From: Thiosulfatimonas sediminis
GTDB lineage: Bacteria; Pseudomonadota; Gammaproteobacteria; Thiomicrospirales; Thiomicrospiraceae
NCBI RefSeq assembly: GCF_011398355.1
Contig: NZ_AP021889.1
Span: forward strand, 992,001-1,056,000
Length of the DNA: 64,000 nt
Direction of reading: 5' to 3'
The notes under the pieces were generated by a model. The model was given only the letters and a program-made list of their open reading frames with translations, was not told the origin of the DNA and did not search any database. Numbering within the stretch: the first letter of the stretch is position 1; each line of letters starts with the position of its first letter. Both the position numbers and the translations under genes were made by a program. This document shows, in pieces, positions 37,025 through 45,954 of the stretch.

Positions 37025-37558
37025 CTATTCGCGGTTCATTTTCTTTTTGATATCAGACAAAATGCCGCTATTAATCAGCTGGTCAATGTGCAAAATGATG
37101 ACCATCTTGTCGCCAACCGTAGCCAATCCGTTAACATATTCCGTGTTAATGGTGCCGGACATGGAAGGGGCATTTTGTAATTCTGATTTGTTGATCGCGT
37201 ATACATCTGAAACACCATCAACAACCAAACCGATAATTTTAGGGTTATTGTCGCCGTTTTCAGCACGTACGATAATCACTACGGTGGAGTCGTTATAGGT
37301 AATCTCTTTAAGACCGAAGCGAACACGTAAATCAACGATTGGCACAACAGCACCACGCAAATTGATGACACCCATCACGTATTTAGGCGAGTTAGGGATG
37401 TCAGTGGTTTTCTCCCACCCCTTAATCTCTTGAACGCGAAGGATATCAACACCGTATTCTTCACCGCCAAGAACAAAACTTAACACTTGATCGTCTTCCG
37501 AGCGATTCATGTCGATTTGTTCTTGAATGGCTTTTACATTTTGTTTATCAGTTTCCAT
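37025..37558 (-). CDS. Second CheW-type coupling protein
   Basis: A 177-residue CheW-domain protein: QVLSFVLGGEEYGVDILRVQEIKGW, then YVMGVINLRGAVVPIVDLRVRFG, and IGLVVDGVSDVY. It has no receiver domain, so it is CheW rather than CheV. It starts the minus-strand cheW-cheY-STAS-flhB-like group. The 178-base gap upstream (37559-37736) shows no sigma-54 element on that strand. A second CheW suggests two receptor arrays or two CheA partners; only one CheA is in the window. Confidence 0.93.
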   Translation of the reverse strand: METDKQNVKAIQEQIDMNRSEDDQVLSFVLGGEEYGVDILRVQEIKGWEKTTDIPNSPKYVMGVINLRGAVVPIVDLRVRFGLKEITYNDSTVVIIVRAENGDNNPKIIGLVVDGVSDVYAINKSELQNAPSMSGTINTEYVNGLATVGDKMVIILHIDQLINSGILSDIKKKMNRE

Positions 37559-37736
37559 GAACAGAACTCAGTTTATTTGCTTGGTAAAGTAATAGGCTTA
37601 AATTAACTGATAAGCCAGCAAAGGTCTAGGCAAATGCTGGGCAATTTAATTGAAATTTAGGGCTGAGTTGATTTGTCACAAATTCCCCAGCATAAACCAA
37701 GCATTTTGTTTCATTTTGCAGTTGCTTTGTAACTTC

Positions 37737-38792
37737 TTAAATATGAATGTCAACTAGCGCAACGCGCTGGGTTTGTTTGGATTGTTGCGGCGCTTGGTTG
37801 AGGAGTTCAACCTTAAGATTTTCTATTTGCAGGGTTTGCAGTTGTTCGGTGAGTTGTGGCAAGGCCGCGAGCACCTGTGCTTGTAATGCGCTATTTTCAC
37901 ACCAAACACCACAAAACAGTTGTTCGGTTTGTTGTTCGGCATAACTTAATTTGCTTTTTATCTCGCCTAATTCGGTATGGACGTTAATAAAGGCTTCCCA
38001 GCGATTGTTAGGTTGCGATGAATATTTACGAAATTCTAACTGGTCTTCGACTGAGCGCTGGCTGTTGTTAGGTAAATCGAGCAGTGTGAAGGCAGGATTC
38101 TCGTATAGTTGTAATTGATTGAAGGTAATCCGGCTAATCATCTGATCGCTGAGCTTACTTGCCAGTTGTAGATTGGGATTGTTGGCCGCGGACTGTGTGT
38201 TTTGCAGGGTTTGGCTCAACTGCTTAAACTGCAATAGCTGCGCTTTTAAGTCGTTTTGTAAGCTGTTTGTGAGGTTTGTGTTGGCCGATTGCAGCAGTTT
38301 ATTTTCCATAAATAGGCCGCTGTTTTCCAACTGTAACTTTAAACTTTTGCCAGATTCTAAATTGAGTGGTTTACGTAGGTTATCCAATAGGGCTATCAGC
38401 GGAGCCTGTAATGAGCTGGGTAGTTGGTTGAGCAACTGTGTAAACTGTTGTGCGCCTTGCCCTAAGGGGATTTGATTGCTCAAATGCTGGCGCAAAGCGT
38501 TGTTTAGCACTTGTTGTTGCTGTTCTAAAGGAGTGGTTTGTCGCGCAGTAATGGATAAAACCAGAGTGGGTTGGGTCTGCTTAACGGTGAGTTGTACGGG
38601 CCCAGTTGGAATGTTGCTCTCTTTGGTACTGGCGAGTAGGGTATTTTGTCCGACTTTAAGTGCGACTTGATTGTCTTTAATTTGTTGAATGTCTGCGTTG
38701 ATGACCTGTCCGGTTTTTAAGTTCGCGAGCAGGTTTTTGCTCAACTCCGACGTTAGTTGACTTGGGTTAAGATTGCCGGTGATTGTTAACAT
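37737..38792 (-). CDS. Second FliK-like protein
   Basis: A 351-residue, Gln/Leu/Asn-rich protein that begins MLTITGNLNPSQLTSELSK. I start here; the open frame extends upstream to 38969, but that stretch has no ribosome site and a different composition. The C-terminal 90 residues match the Flg_hook pattern of FliK (ELGEIKSKLSYAEQQTEQLF, LAALPQLTEQLQTLQIENLK). FliK-like genes next to flhB-like C-terminal paralogues occur in several proteobacteria and may form a second specificity-switch pair. It is divergent from cheR. Confidence 0.7.
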   Translation of the reverse strand: MLTITGNLNPSQLTSELSKNLLANLKTGQVINADIQQIKDNQVALKVGQNTLLASTKESNIPTGPVQLTVKQTQPTLVLSITARQTTPLEQQQQVLNNALRQHLSNQIPLGQGAQQFTQLLNQLPSSLQAPLIALLDNLRKPLNLESGKSLKLQLENSGLFMENKLLQSANTNLTNSLQNDLKAQLLQFKQLSQTLQNTQSAANNPNLQLASKLSDQMISRITFNQLQLYENPAFTLLDLPNNSQRSVEDQLEFRKYSSQPNNRWEAFINVHTELGEIKSKLSYAEQQTEQLFCGVWCENSALQAQVLAALPQLTEQLQTLQIENLKVELLNQAPQQSKQTQRVALVDIHI

Positions 38793-38974
38793 TATTGAGC
38801 ACGCCTTTGTACGCTTTTTGACAGAATTATTGAGCCACAAGTCGACTGTTTGATGAACTTTAGCGAGGCAGTTGTCCTCGTAGATTTCATTCGAGCATAG
38901 CATTATTTTAATAAAATCGGCAAATTTCGATTTACTCGGTTCAATAAGCCGTTCAATCTGAGAGGGCAACCCTC

Positions 38975-39021
38975 GAAGAGCGTGAGAGTTTTTATATTAT
39001 GGAAGAGCGCGAGTTTTTATT
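38975..39021 (+). repeat. Direct repeat spanning the cheR start codon
   Basis: GAAGAGCGTGAG followed by AGTTTTTAT (from 38975) recurs as GAAGAGCGCGAGTTTTTAT (from 39002), 27 bases later and in frame. It looks like a small duplication that copied the first codons of cheR into its leader. A nearby inverted repeat GAGGG-CAA-CCCTC lies at 38962-38974. Confidence 0.75.
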
Positions 39022-39826
39022 TACGGACAAGGATTTTGTCCACATTAAACGCATAGTGTATGACTATGCTGGAATCGATTTAAACGACTCCAAAAAAAAT
39101 CTGGTTTATAACCGCTTGGCGAAGCGGATTCGATTTCTTGAACAGGAAAGCTTCAAAGAGTACATCGATTATGTTGAGCAGCAAGGTGAACAAGAGTTTG
39201 TACACCTTATTAATGCGATTACCACCAATTTAACGTTTTTTTTTCGCGAAAATCATCATTTTGAGTATTTGGCTGAAACGGTGATTCCAAGTCTTGTTAA
39301 GAAAAATCAAGCCAGTCGCAAAATTCGAATCTGGTCAGCCGGTTGTTCAACAGGCGAGGAGCCTTATTCGATTGCGATTGTGCTTAAAGAGAATGTGCCT
39401 GCTGGATGGGACGCAAAAGTGATAGCCACCGATTTGGATTCAAATGTGGTCGCAACCGGGCAAGAAGGCGTTTATAAAATCGATCGTCTTAAAGGCATGA
39501 GTGATGCACGTAAAAAGCGCTGGTTTATGAAAGGGACAGGCGCGCGTGAAGGCTATGCCAAAGTTAAACCAGAACTGCAAGAATTGATTCAATTTGGTCA
39601 GCTTAATTTAATGTCCGATTGGCCAATTAAAGACAGTATCGATGTCATCTTTTGTCGTAATGTGGTGATTTATTTTGATAAGCCGACGCAATCACGGTTA
39701 TTTGATCGTTATGCCAATTTATTGCAGCCGGATGGTCATTTGTTTGTTGGGCATTCCGAATCGCTGTATAACGTGTGTGACCGTTTTGAGCTGCTGGGTA
39801 AAACGATTTATCGTAAGTTGCGGTAA
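38999..39826 (+). CDS. cheR: Chemotaxis receptor methyltransferase CheR
   Basis: CheR transfers methyl groups from S-adenosylmethionine to glutamates on receptors for adaptation. The 275-residue protein has the N-terminal helical domain (to about 80, ending ITTNLTFFFRE) and the SAM-binding domain with WSAGCSTGEEPYSIAI, VIATDLDSNVV and DVIFCRNVVIYFD. There is no C-terminal TPR extension. It diverges from the FliK-like gene across a 206-base gap in which no sigma-54 site was found. cheB follows 172 bases later. Confidence 0.97.
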   Translation: MEEREFLFTDKDFVHIKRIVYDYAGIDLNDSKKNLVYNRLAKRIRFLEQESFKEYIDYVEQQGEQEFVHLINAITTNLTFFFRENHHFEYLAETVIPSLVKKNQASRKIRIWSAGCSTGEEPYSIAIVLKENVPAGWDAKVIATDLDSNVVATGQEGVYKIDRLKGMSDARKKRWFMKGTGAREGYAKVKPELQELIQFGQLNLMSDWPIKDSIDVIFCRNVVIYFDKPTQSRLFDRYANLLQPDGHLFVGHSESLYNVCDRFELLGKTIYRKLR

Positions 39827-39998
39827 GCGGCAAATAAATAGTCACCATAATTAATTAAGATTAATCGCTTGGCTGTCTTGTAGATTTAAAATGAGCGACG
39901 ACTTCTGTGTCTACTTAGATATGCCAAAATTGTTGGCAAAACTGAGTGCACCGTAGGCCTTAAAAGCGAATCAAATAAACTTGGATAAGGAATATCGC

Positions 39999-41126
39999 AT
40001 GCCAATTAAAGTTTTGATTGTGGATGATTCTGAATTAGTCAGACAAATGCTCACTGAAATGCTCAAAGCCGATCCAATGATTGAAGTGGTTGGGGCGGCA
40101 GAAGATCCCTACCACGCGCGGCAAATGATTAAAGAGTTGCATCCGGATGTGCTTACTTTAGATGTGGAAATGCCAAAAATGGACGGCGTGACCTTTTTAA
40201 AAAATTTGATGCGCTTACACCCTTTGCCGGTGGTGATGATTTCGACCCTGACGGAAAAGGGGGCGGACGTGACTTTCGAAGCCATGGATTTAGGGGCGGT
40301 CGATTTTGTCACCAAACCGAAAATTGATTTGCATAACACGTTTGAAGACTATGCCTTGGAAATTCGCCGTAAAGTGAAAACCGCATCTCGAGTGAGTCGC
40401 TACCAGTTGGAACGTCAATACGCACGATATGTTGCAAACAAAGAGCATAAACCAGCGCCAGTTCAGGTTCATGTACCCTCTGTGCCGACGCAAAAACTCA
40501 CTACGGATGCGGTTTTACCTAAGCGCAGTCCAACGATGATGCCCGGCGTTGCGATGCGACATAAATTGATTGCTATCGGTTCTTCTACCGGTGGAACCGA
40601 AGCGATTAAAGAGTTGTTGCTGCGCCTGCCAGAAGACACGCCACCTATTGTGATTACGCAGCATATTCCAGCCGCATTTAGTTTGCCTTTTGCTACGCGG
40701 ATGAATAATCTCGCGGCTATGACGGTACATCATGCGGAAAATGGTATGGAAATCTTGCATGGTCATGTTTACATCGCCCCGGGTGATCACCATCTTTTAG
40801 TCATGCGTCAAGGTGGCAAGCTAGTTTGCCAGTTACATGACGGTCCCCCGGTGAACCGGCATAAGCCTTCGGTTGATGTAATGTTTCGTTCTGTTGAGCA
40901 AGCGGTGGGGAAAAAAGCGGTTGGCGTCATTTTGACAGGCATGGGAGCAGATGGTGCACAAGGTTTAAAAGAGCTGCGAGAAATTGGGGTGCATACCATT
41001 GCACAAGACGAGAAAACCAGCGTTGTTTGGGGAATGCCCGGCGAGTCGGTCAAGATTGGCGCGGCAGAGTTTGTGTTACCGCTTGAGAAAATTGCTCAAA
41101 AAATGTTTGATTTAGCGGTTAGTTAA
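39999..41126 (+). CDS. cheB: Chemotaxis receptor methylesterase CheB
   Basis: CheB removes receptor methyl groups, and deamidates glutamines, when phosphorylated by CheA. I start at ATG 39999 behind AAGGA; an upstream TTG (39981) is possible but less likely. The 375-residue protein has a receiver domain with Asp55 (LTLDVEMPKMDG) and a methylesterase domain with the catalytic triad motifs GSSTGG (194-199), QHIP around His222, and GMGADGA near 315-321. A terminator follows. Confidence 0.97.
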   Translation: MPIKVLIVDDSELVRQMLTEMLKADPMIEVVGAAEDPYHARQMIKELHPDVLTLDVEMPKMDGVTFLKNLMRLHPLPVVMISTLTEKGADVTFEAMDLGAVDFVTKPKIDLHNTFEDYALEIRRKVKTASRVSRYQLERQYARYVANKEHKPAPVQVHVPSVPTQKLTTDAVLPKRSPTMMPGVAMRHKLIAIGSSTGGTEAIKELLLRLPEDTPPIVITQHIPAAFSLPFATRMNNLAAMTVHHAENGMEILHGHVYIAPGDHHLLVMRQGGKLVCQLHDGPPVNRHKPSVDVMFRSVEQAVGKKAVGVILTGMGADGAQGLKELREIGVHTIAQDEKTSVVWGMPGESVKIGAAEFVLPLEKIAQKMFDLAVS

Positions 41127-41155
41127 TGCCTTTTTAGAGGATTGATTGAGTCCAG

Positions 41156-41183
41156 ACAGCCTTAATTTTAAGGCTGTTTTTTT
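41156..41183 (+). terminator. Strong terminator after cheB
   Basis: ACAGCCTTAA and TTAAGGCTGT form a perfect 10-bp stem around TT, followed by a T-run to 41183. It separates cheRB from the mcp gene. Confidence 0.9.
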
Positions 41184-41282
41184 ATCTTGAAAACCTATTC
41201 TTCAGTGTATAAGGCATTCGCATTGACACTATTTTCGCTGATATTGAAAAAAGACGCTGGTTGAAAGAGTAATTCTTGCTTA

Positions 41283-41298
41283 TGGCACATAACCTGCT
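41283..41298 (+). promoter_or_regulatory. Sigma-54 promoter of the mcp gene
   Basis: TGGCAC, ATAAC, CTGCT has GG (41284-41285), ten bases, GC (41296-41297), with one deviation (CTGC for TTGC). It lies about 62 bases before the mcp ATG. Confidence 0.8.
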
Positions 41299-41360
41299 CA
41301 AATCATTGCAAGTAATGTTTTATTGGCAGTTATTGCCGAAATTAAAAAAAGGAAAGTGTC

Positions 41361-42629
41361 ATGCTTGAACTTGCCAGAGCCTATTGGATACCGATTGCGG
41401 TTACGTTTGTCGCCGCTATTTTGACTTTCTTTGAGATCACTTTACTCAATTTTGGTTTAGTGCTGCTGCTGTCGATCAGTTGGTTTTTGAGCGTGGCAAA
41501 TATTGCCAGCCAGAGTCATGCTTCTGAGAAAAAATTGCAGCGCCGTCAAGCTTTGCAGGAAGCGACCTTAGCGAATCCATCATCAAAACCTGTTTCAAAC
41601 GGAATACCGATGCTGCGTACCTCCACGGCCGATGAATCTTTGCAGGTGATTATGGATGATGTCGATAAAGTGATTGGGCACGAAGTCGAAGTGGTTCGTA
41701 GTGAACTCTTACAGGTAAAAGAGTTGGTGGCTGAAGCAATTGAAACCTTGAGTAACAGCTTTTCCGGTTTGCATTCTCAAACCCAACGAGAGTATCAGAT
41801 GGTTTTGTCGCTGCTGGATAACTTAGGTGGGCAGGGCGCTAACCAGATGTCTATCCAGAAATTTTCTGCTGAAATGAAGCAGGTGTTGCAATATTTGATT
41901 GATTTGTTAATGAATGCTTCGGCGCGCAGTAAGCAGACGGTTGATAAGATTGATGATATGGTTGGACAGATTGAAGCCATTTTTAATCTGTTGGAGGACG
42001 TAAAGGGGATTGCCGACCAAACCAATTTATTGGCGCTGAATGCGGCAATTGAGGCGGCGCGTGCCGGTGAGGCTGGGCGCGGGTTTGCGGTGGTAGCGGA
42101 CGAGGTTCGTAAGCTTTCGCTGAACTCCAATATTTTAAATGAACAGATTCGTAAGCAGGCCGAAAAAGCGCGCAACACGGTTGATCAAGTGCGTAATATT
42201 GTTAGCGAAACGGCAACGAAAGATATGGAGCAAGCGGTCTCCTCTCAGCAAAAAGTGGGGGTCCTGTTGGGCGACTTAAATGTTATGAACGACGGTATTT
42301 CGTCAAAACTTGGCGATGTCTCTGGGGTGATTTCAGAAATTGAGGTGAGTGTTTCTAATGCGATGCGTTCGTTGCAGTTTGAGGATATTGTGCGCCAGTT
42401 GGTTGAGCAAGTGATGAATCACCTTAATCAGTTGACCCAGTTTTCAAATGAAATTAATGTTTTTCTTCAAGAAAATCAACATAAGCCTGCGCAAAATGAC
42501 GATGAATACCGTCAACGGATCGAGCAATTTCGTAAAAAAATCCACGCTAAGCGTCAAGAAATTGAAGATTCTCGGATGAGTCGTGTGAGTACTGATTCGA
42601 TGGATGAAGGTGAGATTGAGCTGTTTTAA
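41361..42629 (+). CDS. Membrane chemoreceptor without periplasmic domain
   Basis: A 422-residue methyl-accepting chemotaxis protein. Two closely spaced hydrophobic helices (about 9-30 and 32-55) form a membrane hairpin with no room for a periplasmic sensor. A long coiled coil follows, and the conserved tip lies at about 213-253 ([25 protein letters not shown] in two parts, [13 protein letters not shown]). The C-terminal acidic tail lacks an obvious NWETF-type CheR tether. It could sense membrane or cytoplasmic state. It has its own sigma-54 promoter and a strong terminator. Confidence 0.93.
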   Translation: MLELARAYWIPIAVTFVAAILTFFEITLLNFGLVLLLSISWFLSVANIASQSHASEKKLQRRQALQEATLANPSSKPVSNGIPMLRTSTADESLQVIMDDVDKVIGHEVEVVRSELLQVKELVAEAIETLSNSFSGLHSQTQREYQMVLSLLDNLGGQGANQMSIQKFSAEMKQVLQYLIDLLMNASARSKQTVDKIDDMVGQIEAIFNLLEDVKGIADQTNLLALNAAIEAARAGEAGRGFAVVADEVRKLSLNSNILNEQIRKQAEKARNTVDQVRNIVSETATKDMEQAVSSQQKVGVLLGDLNVMNDGISSKLGDVSGVISEIEVSVSNAMRSLQFEDIVRQLVEQVMNHLNQLTQFSNEINVFLQENQHKPAQNDDEYRQRIEQFRKKIHAKRQEIEDSRMSRVSTDSMDEGEIELF

Positions 42630-42685
42630 GGAGAAGTTGTTTTAAATTCAGTGTCTCTTTATTCAATCGCGCAAGCCACGTGATG

Positions 42686-42725
42686 AAACGCCCCTTAAAG
42701 CATCGCCTCTAAGGGGCGTTTTTTT
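42686..42725 (+). terminator. Terminator after the mcp gene
   Basis: AAACGCCCCTTA and TAAGGGGCGTTT form a 12-bp stem with a 12-base loop, followed by a T-run. It ends two bases before the stop codon of the convergent minus-strand gene, so it may work for both directions, although the minus-strand T-run is short. Confidence 0.88.
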
Positions 42726-42726
42726 G

Positions 42727-42996
42727 TTAGCGCGCTTCCATATTCCCCATGTGGGTATTCCAAAAACTGCCGAAAATTAAACTGAACAGGATGCCGGTAG
42801 CAAACACGATGTACCAATAGCGGCGCATTTTAATTTGCTGTTCGCTTTCGTCGTCTGGACGATCTTTAAAAAAGACTAGCATAAAACCGATCGCTGATAG
42901 AAAGCCACCGATATTGGCAAAGTAATGGTTGCCGCTGATAAGAGAAATGACCCCAAGGCTTAGAATCAGAGCATAGCTGGCTAAAAGAAATTTCAT
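42727..42996 (-). CDS. Small membrane protein of unknown function
   Basis: An 89-residue protein with three hydrophobic helices (about residues 2-20, 25-43 and 61-79) and a charged loop DRPDDESEQQIKMRR between the second and third. I do not recognise a family. It is a single gene, convergent with the mcp gene. The N-terminal helix could be an uncleaved anchor. Confidence 0.6.
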   Translation of the reverse strand: MKFLLASYALILSLGVISLISGNHYFANIGGFLSAIGFMLVFFKDRPDDESEQQIKMRRYWYIVFATGILFSLIFGSFWNTHMGNMEAR

Positions 42997-43198
42997 GAAT
43001 TTTAAAACCTTTGTAATACGTTCGATAAAATTAAGTGTTTGAATTTAATGGCATTGTTGCCAATCAATAATTTTTTGAATACGAAGACTCGTATCGAGTT
43101 TGAGCGTAATATTCATTTGTGCCCTTATTGTAGTGAATTGGTTTTTATAATGGGCAGAATCTAATGCTTAACTCATCTCAATTTAGGAGGCGGTGCCG

Positions 43199-43549
43199 AT
43201 GGTTTTTTATCATTTTGCTTTTTATGTCCCAGAATCGCACTTAGAGTCTTTAAAGGCGGCATTATTTTTGGCAGGTGCTGGCGTGCAAGGTGATTATCAA
43301 GAATGCGCATGGCAAGTCAAAGGACAGGGGCAGTTTAGGCCACAGCAGGGCAGTAATCCATATATCGGTACGCTGGGGCAGTTAAGTTACGAGTCGGAAT
43401 ATAAAGTTGAATTGTATGTTGCAGCAGAACATATTTGCGGAGTATTGAGGACCTTCTTTGAACAGCATCCCTACGAAGAGCCTGCTTATTATTTACTGGA
43501 AAGCCTGGATGCAAGAGCGATTTTAGCGCAGCAGCATCTCGGTGATTAA
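43199..43549 (+). CDS. NIF3/YqfO-domain protein
   Basis: A 116-residue protein resembling the CutA-like insert domain found in YqfO/NIF3 proteins, and occurring alone as a protein of about 105 residues in many proteobacteria. Visible features: FYVPESHLESLKAALFLAGAG, then CAWQVKGQGQFRPQQGSNPYIG, and HPYEEPAYYLL near the end. The biochemical function is unknown. ATG 43199 has AGGAGG 8 bases upstream, preferable to GTG 43193. A TATAAT at 43146-43151 may be its -10 element, without a good -35. The 202-base gap before it (42997-43198) also has an ATACGA-AGAC-TCGTAT inverted repeat. Confidence 0.8.
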   Translation: MVFYHFAFYVPESHLESLKAALFLAGAGVQGDYQECAWQVKGQGQFRPQQGSNPYIGTLGQLSYESEYKVELYVAAEHICGVLRTFFEQHPYEEPAYYLLESLDARAILAQQHLGD

Positions 43550-43692
43550 TTAAGTTATTGCGCAAATTCACTTAGTAAGTATTTTTTATTATTAGGTTGT
43601 GGCAATAAATGCGATGTTATAGAAATATCTTTAAAACTTAGGGCAAGTCATTATTTTTTCATTATTCAGTATATTAGAAAATGTTGATATAT

Positions 43693-43817
43693 GGGGCGTC
43701 TTAGATTAATATTGCCACGTTGTTTCATTACAACACTCCTCTAAAAGAGCTAAGATTGTTCCCCTTATATGGAACCCCCCGAGTAAACTGCTTGCAGATT
43801 ATTCGGGGCTTTTTTTT
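43693..43817 (+). ncRNA. Candidate structured small RNA
   Basis: About 125 bases with nested complementarity and no open frame. GGGG (43693-43696) pairs with CCCC (43761-43764), and TCTTAG (43699-43704) pairs with CTAAGA (43750-43755), closing a multibranch loop. Inside lie two perfect hairpins: GTTGT-TTCATT-ACAAC (43719-43734) and CTCT-AAA-AGAG (43739-43749). An intrinsic terminator ends it at 43817. No known RNA family was recognised, and the promoter is unclear; AT-rich TATATT at 43670 or TGATAT at 43685 are possibilities. The rest of the 43550-43926 gap is AT-rich sequence in which I see nothing else. Confidence 0.5.
43777..43817 (+). terminator. Intrinsic terminator of the candidate RNA
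   Basis: CCCCGAGTAA pairs with TTATTCGGGG (one G-T wobble) across a 12-base loop, followed by C and eight T. The nearest plus-strand gene ends 228 bases upstream, so a separate short transcript is the simplest explanation. Confidence 0.85.
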
Positions 43818-43860
43818 CCGGTTTGCCCTGCCAACGCTCTAATTTAATTACCAGATAGCA

Positions 43861-43896
43861 AAAATAAAAAACCTCCAGCAACGAGTTGCAAGAGGT
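43861..43896 (-). terminator. Terminator of the FKBP gene
   Basis: Read on the minus strand, ACCTCTTGCAAC pairs with GTTGCTGGAGGT (one mismatch, one wobble) around TC and is followed by a T-rich tract. It lies 30 bases beyond the FKBP stop. Confidence 0.85.
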
Positions 43897-43926
43897 CAGT
43901 TGATCAAAGCGTGTTATGTTTTACGC

Positions 43927-44628
43927 TTAGTTTTCTTTGCCGAAGGAGATTAATTCAATGGTAAAGACTAAAGTGGCATTGGGTCCAATAACGTCTCCCG
44001 CTCCTTTTTTGCCATAAGCGAGTTCTGGTGGAATAACGACTTTCCATTTACTGCCCGGTTTCATCATCTTTAATACCTCGCCCCAGCCTTTAATAACGTC
44101 TGAGGTTTGTAGTTTTAAAGCGCGGCCGCGCTTGTAAGAACTGTCAAAGACTTCGCCATTAATAAATGTGCCTTCATAATGTGCATAGATACTGTCGTCA
44201 TCACTTGGTGAATCCCCTTTACCCTCTTGCAATACTTGATACAAAATCCCGTTTGCTGTCGTTAAGGTCTTGTCCTGCTTAGCAAATTCGCTGCGAAATT
44301 GATCACCAGCTTGTGCATTCTCGGCAGCTTGTGCTTGACGTTCGGCTTGGCGTTTTGCCAGCATTTTCTGTTTTGCTTGCTCAATCGCGTCGCTCATTTC
44401 ATCTGCGGTGAGCGCCAAAGTTTTACCTTGTAGCGCGTCATTTAATCCCATTGAAAAAGCTGGAATGTCAATGTCTAATCCTTGTTCAGAGAGATTTTTT
44501 GCAATGTCTACGCCTAGAGTGTAACTGGTTCTCTGTTCAAGGGTTTCTGGTTTGGTGTTCGCTTCGGCGTGTGCCAGTGCGCTGCAGCTTAGAGAGAATA
44601 AGCTCAGCACAAGAATCGATAAACGCAT
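43927..44628 (-). CDS. FKBP-type peptidyl-prolyl isomerase, exported
   Basis: A 233-residue periplasmic folding catalyst of the FkpA/Mip type. The signal peptide is about residues 1-21 (LVLSLFSLSCSALAHA). A helical dimerisation domain covers about 25-120 (QRTSYTLGVDIAKNL). The FKBP domain follows at about 125-230 (YAHYEGTFINGEVFDSSYKRG in family register, IKGWGEVLKMMKPGSKWKV, IPPELAYG). It speeds proline isomerisation in exported proteins. AAAGGAAAG precedes the ATG. It lies 17 bases after the trxB stop on the same strand, so the two may share a transcript. Confidence 0.92.
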   Translation of the reverse strand: MRLSILVLSLFSLSCSALAHAEANTKPETLEQRTSYTLGVDIAKNLSEQGLDIDIPAFSMGLNDALQGKTLALTADEMSDAIEQAKQKMLAKRQAERQAQAAENAQAGDQFRSEFAKQDKTLTTANGILYQVLQEGKGDSPSDDDSIYAHYEGTFINGEVFDSSYKRGRALKLQTSDVIKGWGEVLKMMKPGSKWKVVIPPELAYGKKGAGDVIGPNATLVFTIELISFGKEN

Positions 44629-44645
44629 AACTTTCCTTTTAAAAT

Positions 44646-45954
<1,309 letters not shown>

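Noticed and set aside
37737-38969. 410-residue version of the FliK-like protein
   Set aside because: The first 59 codons have no ribosome site, overlap the cheR promoter region and differ in composition; ATG at 38792 fits better.
39934-39950. Sigma-54-like TTGGCA...GTGCA upstream of cheB
   Set aside because: Eleven bases separate GG and GC, and the -12 part is poor.
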